Source: Oscillospiraceae bacterium (GTDB lineage Bacteria > Bacillota > Clostridia > Oscillospirales > Oscillospiraceae). From it: a DNA stretch of 11,707 nucleotides. Positions 5,788 through 11,707 of this stretch are shown here, one piece after another. Where the stretch lies: positions 1 to 11,707 of the forward strand of contig JAITQY010000072.1 in the NCBI GenBank assembly GCA_031288675.1, written 5' to 3'. The translations under genes and the position numbers were made by a program. Positions within the stretch are counted from its first letter, which is position 1, and the number at the start of each line of letters is the position of its first letter. The notes beneath the pieces are model-generated. The model saw only the letters and a list, made by a program, of their open reading frames with translations, was not told where the DNA came from and did no database searches.

Positions 5788-5816
5788 ATTATAACACGGC
5801 GGAGAGCAATTTGCAA
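5788..5816 (-). promoter_or_regulatory. Promoter of the RAM protein-aminotransferase operon
   Basis: TTGCAA (5816-5811), a 17-nt spacer and TATAAT (5793-5788) on the minus strand, with an extended -10 TGT directly before TATAAT. Predicted start is near 5781, leaving about 22 nt to the ATG at 5759. This fixes the start of the RAM gene and argues against a longer N terminus. Confidence 0.8.
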
Positions 5817-5867
5817 CGGTGAATTCAAGTTAGCCGGCAGTGAACGATAGAGCCGCAGGGCAACAAT

Positions 5868-6818
5868 TTACCATTCGTCATCGCCGGCGCGTTCGGGAAT
5901 AACGAGTTCCATTGCGGCGATTGCGACCTCTATCATACTATCATCGGGTTCGTAGACCGTGAAGTTCTGAATCCATCTGCCCGGCGCGGATAGCGCACGG
6001 GTAAGCCAGTTGTCATAGCGTCCTACAAGGCGGTTGAATTCATAGCTTATCGCTACCACTACCGGAAGCAGAAGCAACCGAAACACTATACGCAGAAGCG
6101 GATTCGACCACGTAATCACGGAGAACACGAGAATGCTGATTATCATCACGACAAACAGGAAGCTCGTACCGCATCGCGGATGCTCTTTACGCTGGATGCG
6201 GACGTTTTCTACGGTGAGAGGCAGCTTAGCCTCATAGCAGAATATAGTTTTATGCTCCGCGCCGTGATAGCGGAATACCCGCTGAATATCCGGCGTCTTG
6301 CCGACAAGAATTATGTAGGCAAGGAATATCGCAACGCGGATAACGCCCTCCGCGACAGTGAGCCAAATATGGTTAGTAATGATCTTCCCGAGCAATCCGG
6401 CGATAAGAGTCGGCAACAGGATAAACAGACCTATACTAATCACGATAGCGAACGCGGTGACAAGTGTCATCAGCGCTTTTTGCCCTTTTTCGTCCTTGCC
6501 GAATTTGCTCTCCAGCCATTTGTCAAGTTTAGATTCCTGAGCCGCCTGTTCCTCTTCCGGAAGCTGCTCCACAGAGAAGAATATGGCTCTGACCCCCGCA
6601 ACCATTGAGCCGCCGAAGTTCACTACTCCGCGGACGAACGGCAATCCGAGTACAGGATATTTGTCTTTAATAAATTTCAGTTCTTCCGTTTTGGTAACAA
6701 GACCTTACGGAGTACGCACGACCATAGCCTGACGCTTAGGTCCGCGCATCATTATGCCCTCAATAAGCGCCTGTCCTCCTATAGTTGTTTTGTATGTTTG
6801 GTTTCTTTTGTTTTTCAT
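5868..6818 (-). pseudogene. yqhQ: YqhQ/DUF1385 family membrane protein gene interrupted by an in-frame TAA
   Basis: Read from ATG 6818 (strong GGAGG ribosome binding site), the frame gives the typical DUF1385 N terminus TIGGQALIEGIMMRGPKRQ, then VVRTP, a TAA at 6707-6705 (codon 38), then GLV and the rest of the family in the same frame. Later landmarks are RYHGAEHKTIFCYEA (about codons 183-197), HPRCGTSFLFVV and three or four hydrophobic membrane segments. Total length is 315 sense codons, close to the family's usual 300-320. Only one codon is wrong; most relatives have a charged or polar residue there, so a single substitution from GAA, AAA or CAA is the simplest explanation. It follows uvrB by 33 nt on the same strand. 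Possible readings are a recent pseudogene, a sequencing error, or reinitiation (TTG 6644 has no good ribosome binding site). The family's function is not established. Confidence 0.88.
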
Positions 6819-6851
6819 TTGTTCCTCCGGAGTTGGTAGTCAGCGGACAGT

Positions 6852-8825
6852 TCAGCCGCCTTTCCGCATTTCTATCAGTTGGTCGCGAATCACGGCTGCA
6901 AGCTCAAATTCCAACGCTTTGGACGCTTTCGCCATATCTTTTTCAAGCTTAGTGATAACCTGATCGCGTTCTTTCTTCGTCATCTTTACGCCGTCTTTCT
7001 TCGCTGAGGGTTCAGCCGCCGTACTGCTGATTTCGAGCGTATCACGGACGCTTTTAATTATCGTCTTAGGAACGATTCCGTGTTCCAAGTTGTATGCCGT
7101 TTGAATCTCGCGGCGGCGGTTAGTTTCGTCAATAGCCATTTGCATACCGCGCGTAACTGTGTCGGCATACATTATCACCATACCGTTAGCGTTGCGCGCG
7201 GCGCGTCCGATAGTCTGAATCAGCGAGGTATAGTTACGCAGAAAACCCTCTTTATCAGCGTCCAGTATAGTGACAAGGCTGACCTCCGGCAGGTCAAGCC
7301 CCTCGCGCAGCAGGTTGATTCCGACAAGCGCGTCGAACTCACCGAGCCGCAGGTCGCGGATGATTTCCATACGCTCTAAACTGGTAATATTGTGGTGGAT
7401 ATACCTGACACGAATACCTACTTTACGCAAATACGCGGTCAGGTCTTCCGCCATTTTTTTAGTGAGCGTAGTCACCAGTACACGCTCATTGCGCTGAGCG
7501 CGGACATTGATTTCGGCAATAAGGTCATCAATCTGCCCCTCAGTCGGGCGGACAGATATTTCCGGGTCAATAAGTCCGGTCGGACGGTTGATAAGCTCCG
7601 TAATGTTGGAGCTGCGCGTGCGTTCGTACTCCGCAGGTGTTGCGGAAACGTAAACGACCTGCTTGATTTTTTTGTTAAATTCATCAAAGTTCAGCGGTCT
7701 GTTATCAAACGCGCTTGGCAACCGGAAGCCGTATTCGATAAGCGTGTTTTTGCGCGCGCGGTCACCGGCATACATAGCTCTTACCTGCGGAACCGTAACA
7801 TGGCTTTCGTCAATAAACAGCAGAAAATCATCCGGAAAGTAGTCAATAAGGGTCATAGGCGGACTGCCCGGCTCCCGTCCGCTGATAACGCGGCTGTAAT
7901 TCTCTATGCCGCTGCAGTATCCAAGTTCCTGAATCATCTCTATATCGTACCGCGTCCGCTGGCTGATACGCTGCGCTTCAAGAAGTTTGCCCTCGCTTTC
8001 AAAGAGAGAAATGCGTTCTTCCACCTCCGAACGGATGTTCTCCAGGGCGAGCTGAAGCTTGTCTTTTGTAGTTACATAGTGCGAAGCGGGATAAACGGCT
8101 ATGTGCTTCAGCGTCCGCACGACTTCGCCGGTTACGGCAGTAATTTCACAGATACGCTCAACCTCATCGCCGAACATCTGAACGCGTATAGCATTCTCGC
8201 GCGCATAAGTAGGAAATATATCAATAGTATCGCCGCGAACGCGAAACATATTGCGGTCAAACGCCGCGTCGTTGCGCTCATATCGTATCTCCGTCAGCCG
8301 GCGAATAATATCCTGCCGCTTGATACGCTCTCCCGGTCGCAGCGATACAACCATCTGCTTGTAGTCAATCGGGTCGCCGAGACCGTAAATGCAGCTTACG
8401 GACGCAACCACGATAACATCGCGGCGCTCGAAAAGCGAACTTGTCGCGCTGTGGCGGAGACGCTCAATCTCGTCATTGATTGACGAGTCTTTTTCAATAT
8501 ATGTGTCAGTGTGCGGGATATAAGCCTCCGGCTGGTAGTAGTCGTAGTAGCTGACAAAGTACTCGACGGCATTGTTCGGGAAAAACTCTTTGAACTCGGC
8601 GCAAAGCTGAGCGGCAAGAATTTTATTATGGGCAAGCACAAGCGCCGGTCGCTGAACACGCTCAATAACCTTCGCCATAGCGTATGTCTTACCGGACCCG
8701 GTTACGCCAAGCAGCGTTTGCTCCGCAGTTCCGCGCTCAACAGCTTCCGAAAGTGAAGTGATCGCTTTCGGCTGGTCACCGGAGGGTTCATATTCGCTTA
8801 CAACTTGAAATGGAATTTGTTCCAT
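6852..8825 (-). CDS. uvrB: Excinuclease ABC subunit B
   Basis: UvrB is the damage-verifying helicase-like subunit of nucleotide excision repair: it is loaded by UvrA, clamps the lesion and recruits UvrC. The 657-residue protein is full length. Visible parts are Walker A GVTGSGKT (40-47), the DNA-clamping beta-hairpin region from YYDYYQPEAYIP (93-104), Walker B FIDESH (337-342), SATP (394-397), motif V region LVGINLLREGLDLPE, motif VI QTIGRAAR (537-544) and the C-terminal UVR domain (about 618-655) that contacts UvrC. The segment YIHHNITSLER differs slightly from the common HSDIDTLER form, probably a harmless lineage change. ATG 8825 follows GGGAG. It has its own promoter, with no SOS (LexA) box that I can see in the 155-nt intergenic region, and is followed by the yqhQ-like gene. 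It is divergent from the toxin-antitoxin pair. Confidence 0.98.
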   Translation of the reverse strand: MEQIPFQVVSEYEPSGDQPKAITSLSEAVERGTAEQTLLGVTGSGKTYAMAKVIERVQRPALVLAHNKILAAQLCAEFKEFFPNNAVEYFVSYYDYYQPEAYIPHTDTYIEKDSSINDEIERLRHSATSSLFERRDVIVVASVSCIYGLGDPIDYKQMVVSLRPGERIKRQDIIRRLTEIRYERNDAAFDRNMFRVRGDTIDIFPTYARENAIRVQMFGDEVERICEITAVTGEVVRTLKHIAVYPASHYVTTKDKLQLALENIRSEVEERISLFESEGKLLEAQRISQRTRYDIEMIQELGYCSGIENYSRVISGREPGSPPMTLIDYFPDDFLLFIDESHVTVPQVRAMYAGDRARKNTLIEYGFRLPSAFDNRPLNFDEFNKKIKQVVYVSATPAEYERTRSSNITELINRPTGLIDPEISVRPTEGQIDDLIAEINVRAQRNERVLVTTLTKKMAEDLTAYLRKVGIRVRYIHHNITSLERMEIIRDLRLGEFDALVGINLLREGLDLPEVSLVTILDADKEGFLRNYTSLIQTIGRAARNANGMVIMYADTVTRGMQMAIDETNRRREIQTAYNLEHGIVPKTIIKSVRDTLEISSTAAEPSAKKDGVKMTKKERDQVITKLEKDMAKASKALEFELAAVIRDQLIEMRKGG

Positions 8826-8853
8826 AATATCTCCCGTTTATTTGTGTCTGAGT

Positions 8854-8882
8854 ATTATATCACATTTTGCAAAAAAATTCAA
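8854..8882 (-). promoter_or_regulatory. uvrB promoter (extended -10)
   Basis: TTGAAT (8882-8877), 17-nt spacer, TATAAT (8859-8854) on the minus strand, with TGA just before the -10 as an extended element. The left arm of an inverted TATCACA repeat overlaps this -10, so a repressor bound there could also affect uvrB. Confidence 0.8.
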
Positions 8883-8909
8883 GTATGATTTTGTAAACAA
8901 TTTGTGATA
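8858..8909. repeat. Inverted repeat between the divergent uvrB and toxin-antitoxin promoters
   Basis: TATCACATTTTG (8858-8869) and the inverted copy CAATTTGTGATA (8898-8909) match at 10 of 12 positions, with an exact 7-mer TATCACA/TGTGATA. The arms are about 40 nt centre to centre. The left arm overlaps the uvrB -10 and the right arm ends 16 nt before the -35 of the toxin-antitoxin promoter. It is a candidate operator for the XRE antitoxin; function is inferred from position only. Confidence 0.45.
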
Positions 8910-8925
8910 GAGGTCATAAAAACAC

Positions 8926-8954
8926 TTGACAAACCCTCGCAACTCGTATACAAT
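8926..8954 (+). promoter_or_regulatory. Promoter of the type II toxin-antitoxin operon
   Basis: TTGACA (8926-8931), 17-nt spacer, TACAAT (8949-8954) on the plus strand. Predicted start is near 8961, about 20 nt before the toxin ATG at 8981. The -35 is perfect and the -10 matches five of six bases. Confidence 0.82.
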
Positions 8955-8980
8955 AAAACAAGTGAAAGAGAGCGATAAAA

Positions 8981-9331
8981 ATGTTAACAGACAGAATGTT
9001 TCTGCACACGAAGAAGTTTGATAGTCTGTGGTCAGAATTAGGCTGCGATGATGACGACTTATTGGAGCTTCAAAAAATAATATGCGCTAATCCTCAGGCG
9101 GCGCCTGTAATCTCCGGAACAGGCGGGGTCAGGAAAATCCGTGTTGCTTTAGAGGGTCGCGGAAAAAGCGGAGGAGCAAGAGTTCTTTACGCGGATTTTC
9201 CGGAGCGAGGTATCGTAGCTCTTCTTTACGCATATCCTAAAAATGAAAAAGAAAATATCACCGCTGAAGAGCGAAAAATCCTCAAGACAATGGCAGAGCA
9301 AATAAACAGTAATTGGAGTAACCGAAAATGA
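8981..9331 (+). CDS. HigB/RelE-like toxin of a type II toxin-antitoxin system
   Basis: Predicted ribosome-dependent mRNA interferase. The 116-residue protein contains GTGGVRKIRVALEGRGKSGG, then ARVLYADF and IVALLYAYPKNEKENIT, followed by a helix EERKILKTMAEQI. The G-x-R-K-x-R core, the strand with VLYADF and the Y-x-K-N-E-K-E-x-I-T signature are typical of the HigB/DUF1044 group of RelE-type toxins. The basic residues of this core are the usual RNA-contacting ones. ATG 8981 has a modest AAAGAGAG ribosome binding site; ATG 8996 is an alternative that would drop five residues. Its stop overlaps the antitoxin start by four bases (ATGA). Toxin-first order is that of higBA and related loci. Confidence 0.87.
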   Translation: MLTDRMFLHTKKFDSLWSELGCDDDDLLELQKIICANPQAAPVISGTGGVRKIRVALEGRGKSGGARVLYADFPERGIVALLYAYPKNEKENITAEERKILKTMAEQINSNWSNRK

Positions 9332-9648
9332 GCAAGATGGGACAGGGACTTATAGAAGCAATGCAGGAAGTATTAGACTATTCTGAGGGCAAAACTGAAT
9401 TGCGTACCACGCGCTTAAACGTAACTCCGGTTCGCGGAGCGTTCAGCGCGGAAGAAATAAAAAATATACGCAAAAAGCTTGATATGACGCAAAGCGTCTT
9501 TGCAATCGTCATCGGAGTATCTAAAAAAACCGTAGAATCTTGGGAGTCCGGCAGATACACGCCTGACGGCGCGGCACGGCGGCTTATTTCTGTTTTACAA
9601 CAGGATCCCGAATTTCCCGAACGTTACGATATTCTCCGCCGCGCTTAA
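9328..9648 (+). CDS. XRE-family helix-turn-helix antitoxin (HigA/NadS-like)
   Basis: Predicted antitoxin that neutralises the upstream toxin and represses the operon. The 106-residue protein has an N-terminal region with LIEAMQEVLDYSEGKTEL, the part that probably contacts the toxin, and a C-terminal XRE helix-turn-helix: FSAEEIKNIRKKLDMTQSVF, then AIVIGVSKKTVESWESGRYTP (about residues 39-79 overall), ending with PDGAARRLISVLQQDP. The Q-S-V-F-A-x-x-x-G-V-S-x-x-T-V-x-x-W-E-x-G pattern is the classical recognition unit. Start ATG overlaps the toxin stop by four bases, with TTGGAG 9 nt upstream, so translation is coupled. A candidate operator is the inverted repeat upstream of the operon. No strong terminator follows; the 54 nt to the convergent lipoprotein gene are AT-rich and contain only a very short inverted repeat around GGGTCGAACC. 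Confidence 0.9.
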   Translation: MSKMGQGLIEAMQEVLDYSEGKTELRTTRLNVTPVRGAFSAEEIKNIRKKLDMTQSVFAIVIGVSKKTVESWESGRYTPDGAARRLISVLQQDPEFPERYDILRRA

Positions 9649-9702
9649 TTTAGAATTCTATAAATCAAAAACTCTTATCTTAATTGAAACGGGTCGAACC
9701 TT

Positions 9703-10269
9703 TTATTGATTAAAATCCATACCCATTACGCAGAAGCTATCGGCATAAAGCTCTGCCCGAAGCGGAGCGTAAGTATCGGCGTCGAACCACGTTTTTAGAA
9801 GCAGACCTCCGTCGTCAAGACGAATCTCCGAAGCGATTGATTCCGTTTCAATGTACATCTCACGCCACGCATTCATGATGTATCCCTCGCGCCACGCGTT
9901 TATTGTGAGCGGAAGCGCCATAAGCGGACTGATTCCGTTAGCGGTAAGCTCGCCTGTGTCAATAAGCGCGCCGTCATAGCGGAGCGTAACGCCTGTATCC
10001 TCAATAGACGCGGAAATACCGCTTATGTTATCGGGTTCGCTGACAGAAAGCTCCCCTCTCTTGTCATCGCCGCTGTATGTCAGCAAATATTTATAAACTC
10101 TGCCGCCATAGTCGGCGGTAAGGTCAACTGACAGCGTAAGCGACTGCGTTTTAAGATAGTACTGGCGAATATTCAGCATTGCCTGATGTTCGTTCTTTCC
10201 TCCGCCAGCACAGGCGCTGAGCAGAAGCGTTATCATTAGCGCGATTACGATCACCGCGCTCTTTTTCAT
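9703..10269 (-). CDS. Small predicted lipoprotein, function unknown
   Basis: The 188-residue precursor begins MKKSAVIVIALMITLLLSAC, a lipoprotein signal peptide with a lipobox LSAC (cleavage before Cys20), followed by a flexible GGGKNEHQ spacer; it should be anchored on the outer face of the cell membrane. The mature part has alternating strands (LTLSVDLTADYGG, YKYLLTYSG, GVTLRYDGALIDTG) that resemble LolA-like or outer-membrane-lipoprotein-sorting-type beta folds seen in Firmicutes lipoproteins, but no family can be assigned with certainty. Residues around INAWREGYI and MNAWREMYI are a tandem duplication. It lies downstream of the NAD(P)H-hydrate dehydratase gene with its own likely promoter, and a ribosome binding site GAAAGGAAA with slightly long spacing to ATG 10269. 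Confidence 0.8.
   Translation of the reverse strand: MKKSAVIVIALMITLLLSACAGGGKNEHQAMLNIRQYYLKTQSLTLSVDLTADYGGRVYKYLLTYSGDDKRGELSVSEPDNISGISASIEDTGVTLRYDGALIDTGELTANGISPLMALPLTINAWREGYIMNAWREMYIETESIASEIRLDDGGLLLKTWFDADTYAPLRAELYADSFCVMGMDFNQ
9851..9904. repeat. 27-nt in-frame tandem duplication inside the lipoprotein gene
   Basis: Positions 9851-9877 and 9878-9904 are adjacent copies identical at 20 of 27 bases; in the protein this gives INAWREGYI directly followed by MNAWREMYI. The reading frame is preserved. Differences sit largely in the middle and at third positions, so the duplication is not brand new. Confidence 0.75.
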
Positions 10270-10299
10270 TTAAGACGTTTTCCTTTCTTATACTATAAA

Positions 10300-10328
10300 T
10301 ATATAAATACACAATATACGCCAATCAA
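10300..10328 (-). promoter_or_regulatory. Possible promoter of the lipoprotein gene
   Basis: On the minus strand TTGATT (10328-10323), 17-nt spacer, TATATA (10305-10300), about 30 nt upstream of the ATG at 10269. The region is very AT-rich, so chance matches are likely and other -10 choices exist. Confidence 0.45.
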
Positions 10329-10374
10329 CAGGGATGTAATCACAATTTAACTCTGCAATGACACCGGCAGAAAG

Positions 10375-11187
10375 CTATAGCGTGATTTGTTTGAACGCTT
10401 CCGGCAGTTTGCCGATAATATCAGACGGCATCATTGAGTACTCTCCAAGTTCGGCGGCGGCAATGTCGCCGGCTAATCCGTGCAGGTATGCGGCGGTCTG
10501 AACCGCGCTGTCAAGCGGCAGCTGTGCAGTCAAAGCGGCTATAACTCCGGTGAGTACATCTCCGCTGCCGCCTTTCGCCATACCCGGATTGCCGGTAGTG
10601 TTAACAATAAAATCACCGTTCGGGAACGCGATTACCGTCCCGTTTCCCTTTAACAGCATAATACAGTTGTGTTCACGCGCAAATCGGGTTGCCCGCTCCT
10701 CCCTTGAACCGCTGTAGTCAGGCGCAAGACGGCGAAATTCGCCCTCATGCGGAGTAAGCACGACAGGCGCGTCCGCCTTGTCTAATAAATATATACGTTC
10801 CGCAAGCGCATTTATTCCATCTGCGTCAATTATAAGAGGAATTTTCGAGTTACGAATTAGTTCCGCAACCAGTTTCCTCGCTTCCGGCGTTCTGCCAAGC
10901 CCCGGTCCGATTGCGCATACGGACGCCCAGTCTAACCTTTCCATAACTGCGTCGAGTGTGCGCGGAAAGCTCATAACTTCCGGACAGCTGATCACCGCGG
11001 CGGTAATCAGTTCCTCCGGAACCGCCAGCGCGGTAAGCCCCGCTCCGGAGCGCGCGCACGCCTTAGCGCATAACAGCGCCGCGCCGCCCAGTCCCACGCT
11101 TCCGGCAACTATCAGCGCTTTGCCGTAGTCGCCTTTATGCGTATCCCGTTCACGTTTTGGCAGTGACGGAATAAATTCGCGCCTCAT
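10375..11187 (-). CDS. nnrD: ADP/ATP-dependent NAD(P)H-hydrate dehydratase
   Basis: This enzyme repairs damaged (hydrated) NADH and NADPH by dehydration at the expense of ADP or ATP. The 270-residue protein is the ribokinase-like C-terminal half of the YjeF family as a stand-alone protein, like Bacillus YxkO. It shows HKGDYGKALIVAGS (17-30), IGPGLGRT (93-100), DADGINAL (121-128), LTPHEGEF (144-151) and NTTGNPGMAKGGSGDVLTG (196-214), which includes the phosphate-binding loop and catalytic Asp210. The epimerase half (NnrE) is not fused and not in the window. Its ATG overlaps the stop of the upstream DUF6106-like gene by four bases (ATGA), so the two are translationally coupled. Downstream, a weak 6-bp hairpin just after the stop has no proper T tract. 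Confidence 0.95.
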   Translation of the reverse strand: MRREFIPSLPKRERDTHKGDYGKALIVAGSVGLGGAALLCAKACARSGAGLTALAVPEELITAAVISCPEVMSFPRTLDAVMERLDWASVCAIGPGLGRTPEARKLVAELIRNSKIPLIIDADGINALAERIYLLDKADAPVVLTPHEGEFRRLAPDYSGSREERATRFAREHNCIMLLKGNGTVIAFPNGDFIVNTTGNPGMAKGGSGDVLTGVIAALTAQLPLDSAVQTAAYLHGLAGDIAAAELGEYSMMPSDIIGKLPEAFKQITL

Positions 11188-11687
11188 TGCTTTACCGCGC
11201 CGCGCGGGAGGACCTTCGTGATTGCGCCGGCAAGACGCTCAGAGGGGGTAAACAACAGCGCACCGCCGTCATAGCGGAGCACATAGTTTACGCCGCCGTC
11301 CATAGTAATTCCCATAGCATTAACCGCCTGTTTATCCTGACTATACTCGCCGCTAAACGGAGTGAACTCCGTAATAGATTTTGTCTTGATGTTAACAAGG
11401 TTTTTGCGCTTGCGCTTACCCATAATCTTTATCACATCAAGTTCGCCCTCTGTAAAGGAAGTACTTGCAAAGCTATATTCGTACTCGACACGCGTATAAT
11501 GCCAGCCAAGTACCGCGAAGTAGACCGCAACCGCGCTCAGCGGCACGTTAAACGGGCGCAGAAAAATATACAACGCCGTAATTACTACAACTGTGCCGAA
11601 TATTATCAGCGCTTTCAGCAAAGCCGCAGCGCTTCCGGAACGCAGAAGCACTATCTCTTCAACAAAGACGTCCTCGTAAGTTCTCAT
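11184..11687 (-). CDS. DUF6106-like small membrane protein, function unknown
   Basis: The 167-residue product starts with a short polar segment (TYEDVFVEEIVLLRSG), then two hydrophobic helices (about residues 22-43 and 46-62), followed by a cytoplasmic-type region: VEYEYSFASTSFTEGELDVIKI, shown here by its core EYEYSF and ELDVIKI, then the basic MGKRKRKNLVNIKT. The order (two membrane helices, E-Y-x-Y, G-x-L-x-V-x-x-I, K-R-x-R-K) fits the DUF6106 group found in Ruminococcaceae-type Clostridia; this is from memory of the family pattern. ATG 11687 follows GAAAGGA with 7-nt spacing, and the gene appears complete. It precedes and overlaps the nnrD gene. No catalytic motif is visible; its role is unknown. 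Confidence 0.75.
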   Translation of the reverse strand: MRTYEDVFVEEIVLLRSGSAAALLKALIIFGTVVVITALYIFLRPFNVPLSAVAVYFAVLGWHYTRVEYEYSFASTSFTEGELDVIKIMGKRKRKNLVNIKTKSITEFTPFSGEYSQDKQAVNAMGITMDGGVNYVLRYDGGALLFTPSERLAGAITKVLPRGAVKQ

Positions 11688-11707
11688 TTTTTTATCCTTT
11701 CAATAAT

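Noticed and set aside
5760..5828. N-terminal extension of the RAM protein to 5828
   Set aside because: It runs across and upstream of the strong promoter at 5788-5816 and shows no helix-turn-helix.
7392..8483. Long plus-strand open frame of 363 codons
   Set aside because: It is entirely antisense to uvrB, has no recognisable domain, and is explained by the codon usage of the real gene.
8826..8980. LexA (SOS) box upstream of uvrB
   Set aside because: I looked for GAACNNNNGTTC-type palindromes in the intergenic region and found none.
9649..9702. Bidirectional terminator between the antitoxin and lipoprotein genes
   Set aside because: Only a minimal inverted repeat around GGGTCGAACC is present, too short to call.

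Overview
The window looks like a chromosomal segment from a low- to mid-GC member of the Firmicutes, most likely an anaerobic Clostridia lineage (Oscillospirales/Ruminococcaceae-like). This rests on the sporulation-type sigma factor, the YqhQ/DUF1385 and DUF6106-like proteins, ThiI without a rhodanese domain, two-subunit-type iron-sulphur fumarase, strong purine-rich ribosome binding sites and near-consensus sigma-A promoters. Nearly all housekeeping genes lie on the minus strand. The exceptions are a toxin-antitoxin pair and a small RNA on the plus strand.

Layout, left to right. A SigH-like sigma factor (minus, cut by the left edge) is followed by a beta-carbonic anhydrase and thiI in one minus-strand unit. 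Next comes a compact type III toxin-antitoxin locus (about 2348-3058): consensus promoter, GNRA-capped 5' hairpin, three 41-42 nt repeats that each fold as a hairpin with a loop-to-tail pseudoknot, an intrinsic terminator, then a ToxN/CptN-like endoribonuclease. Upstream of it is an iron-sulphur fumarate hydratase alpha subunit without a beta subunit in the window, and then a plus-strand transcription unit of about 130 nt (promoter and strong UUCG-capped terminator) that encodes no protein.

The middle holds an operon of a stand-alone Lrp/AsnC ligand-binding (RAM) protein translationally coupled to a class I/II aminotransferase. Beyond it lie a yqhQ-like membrane-protein gene broken by one in-frame TAA and a complete uvrB just upstream of it. 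uvrB is divergent from a type II HigB/RelE-like toxin and XRE antitoxin pair, with an inverted repeat between the two promoters. The right end carries a small lipoprotein with an internal 27-nt duplication, an NAD(P)H-hydrate dehydratase and a DUF6106-like membrane protein; the last two overlap by 4 nt.

The most interesting content is the type III toxin-antitoxin locus, because its RNA structure can be read directly, with compensatory changes between repeats. Next are the interrupted yqhQ gene, the unidentified plus-strand small RNA and the orphan fumarase alpha subunit. Family assignments come from motif recognition by eye; no database search was possible.
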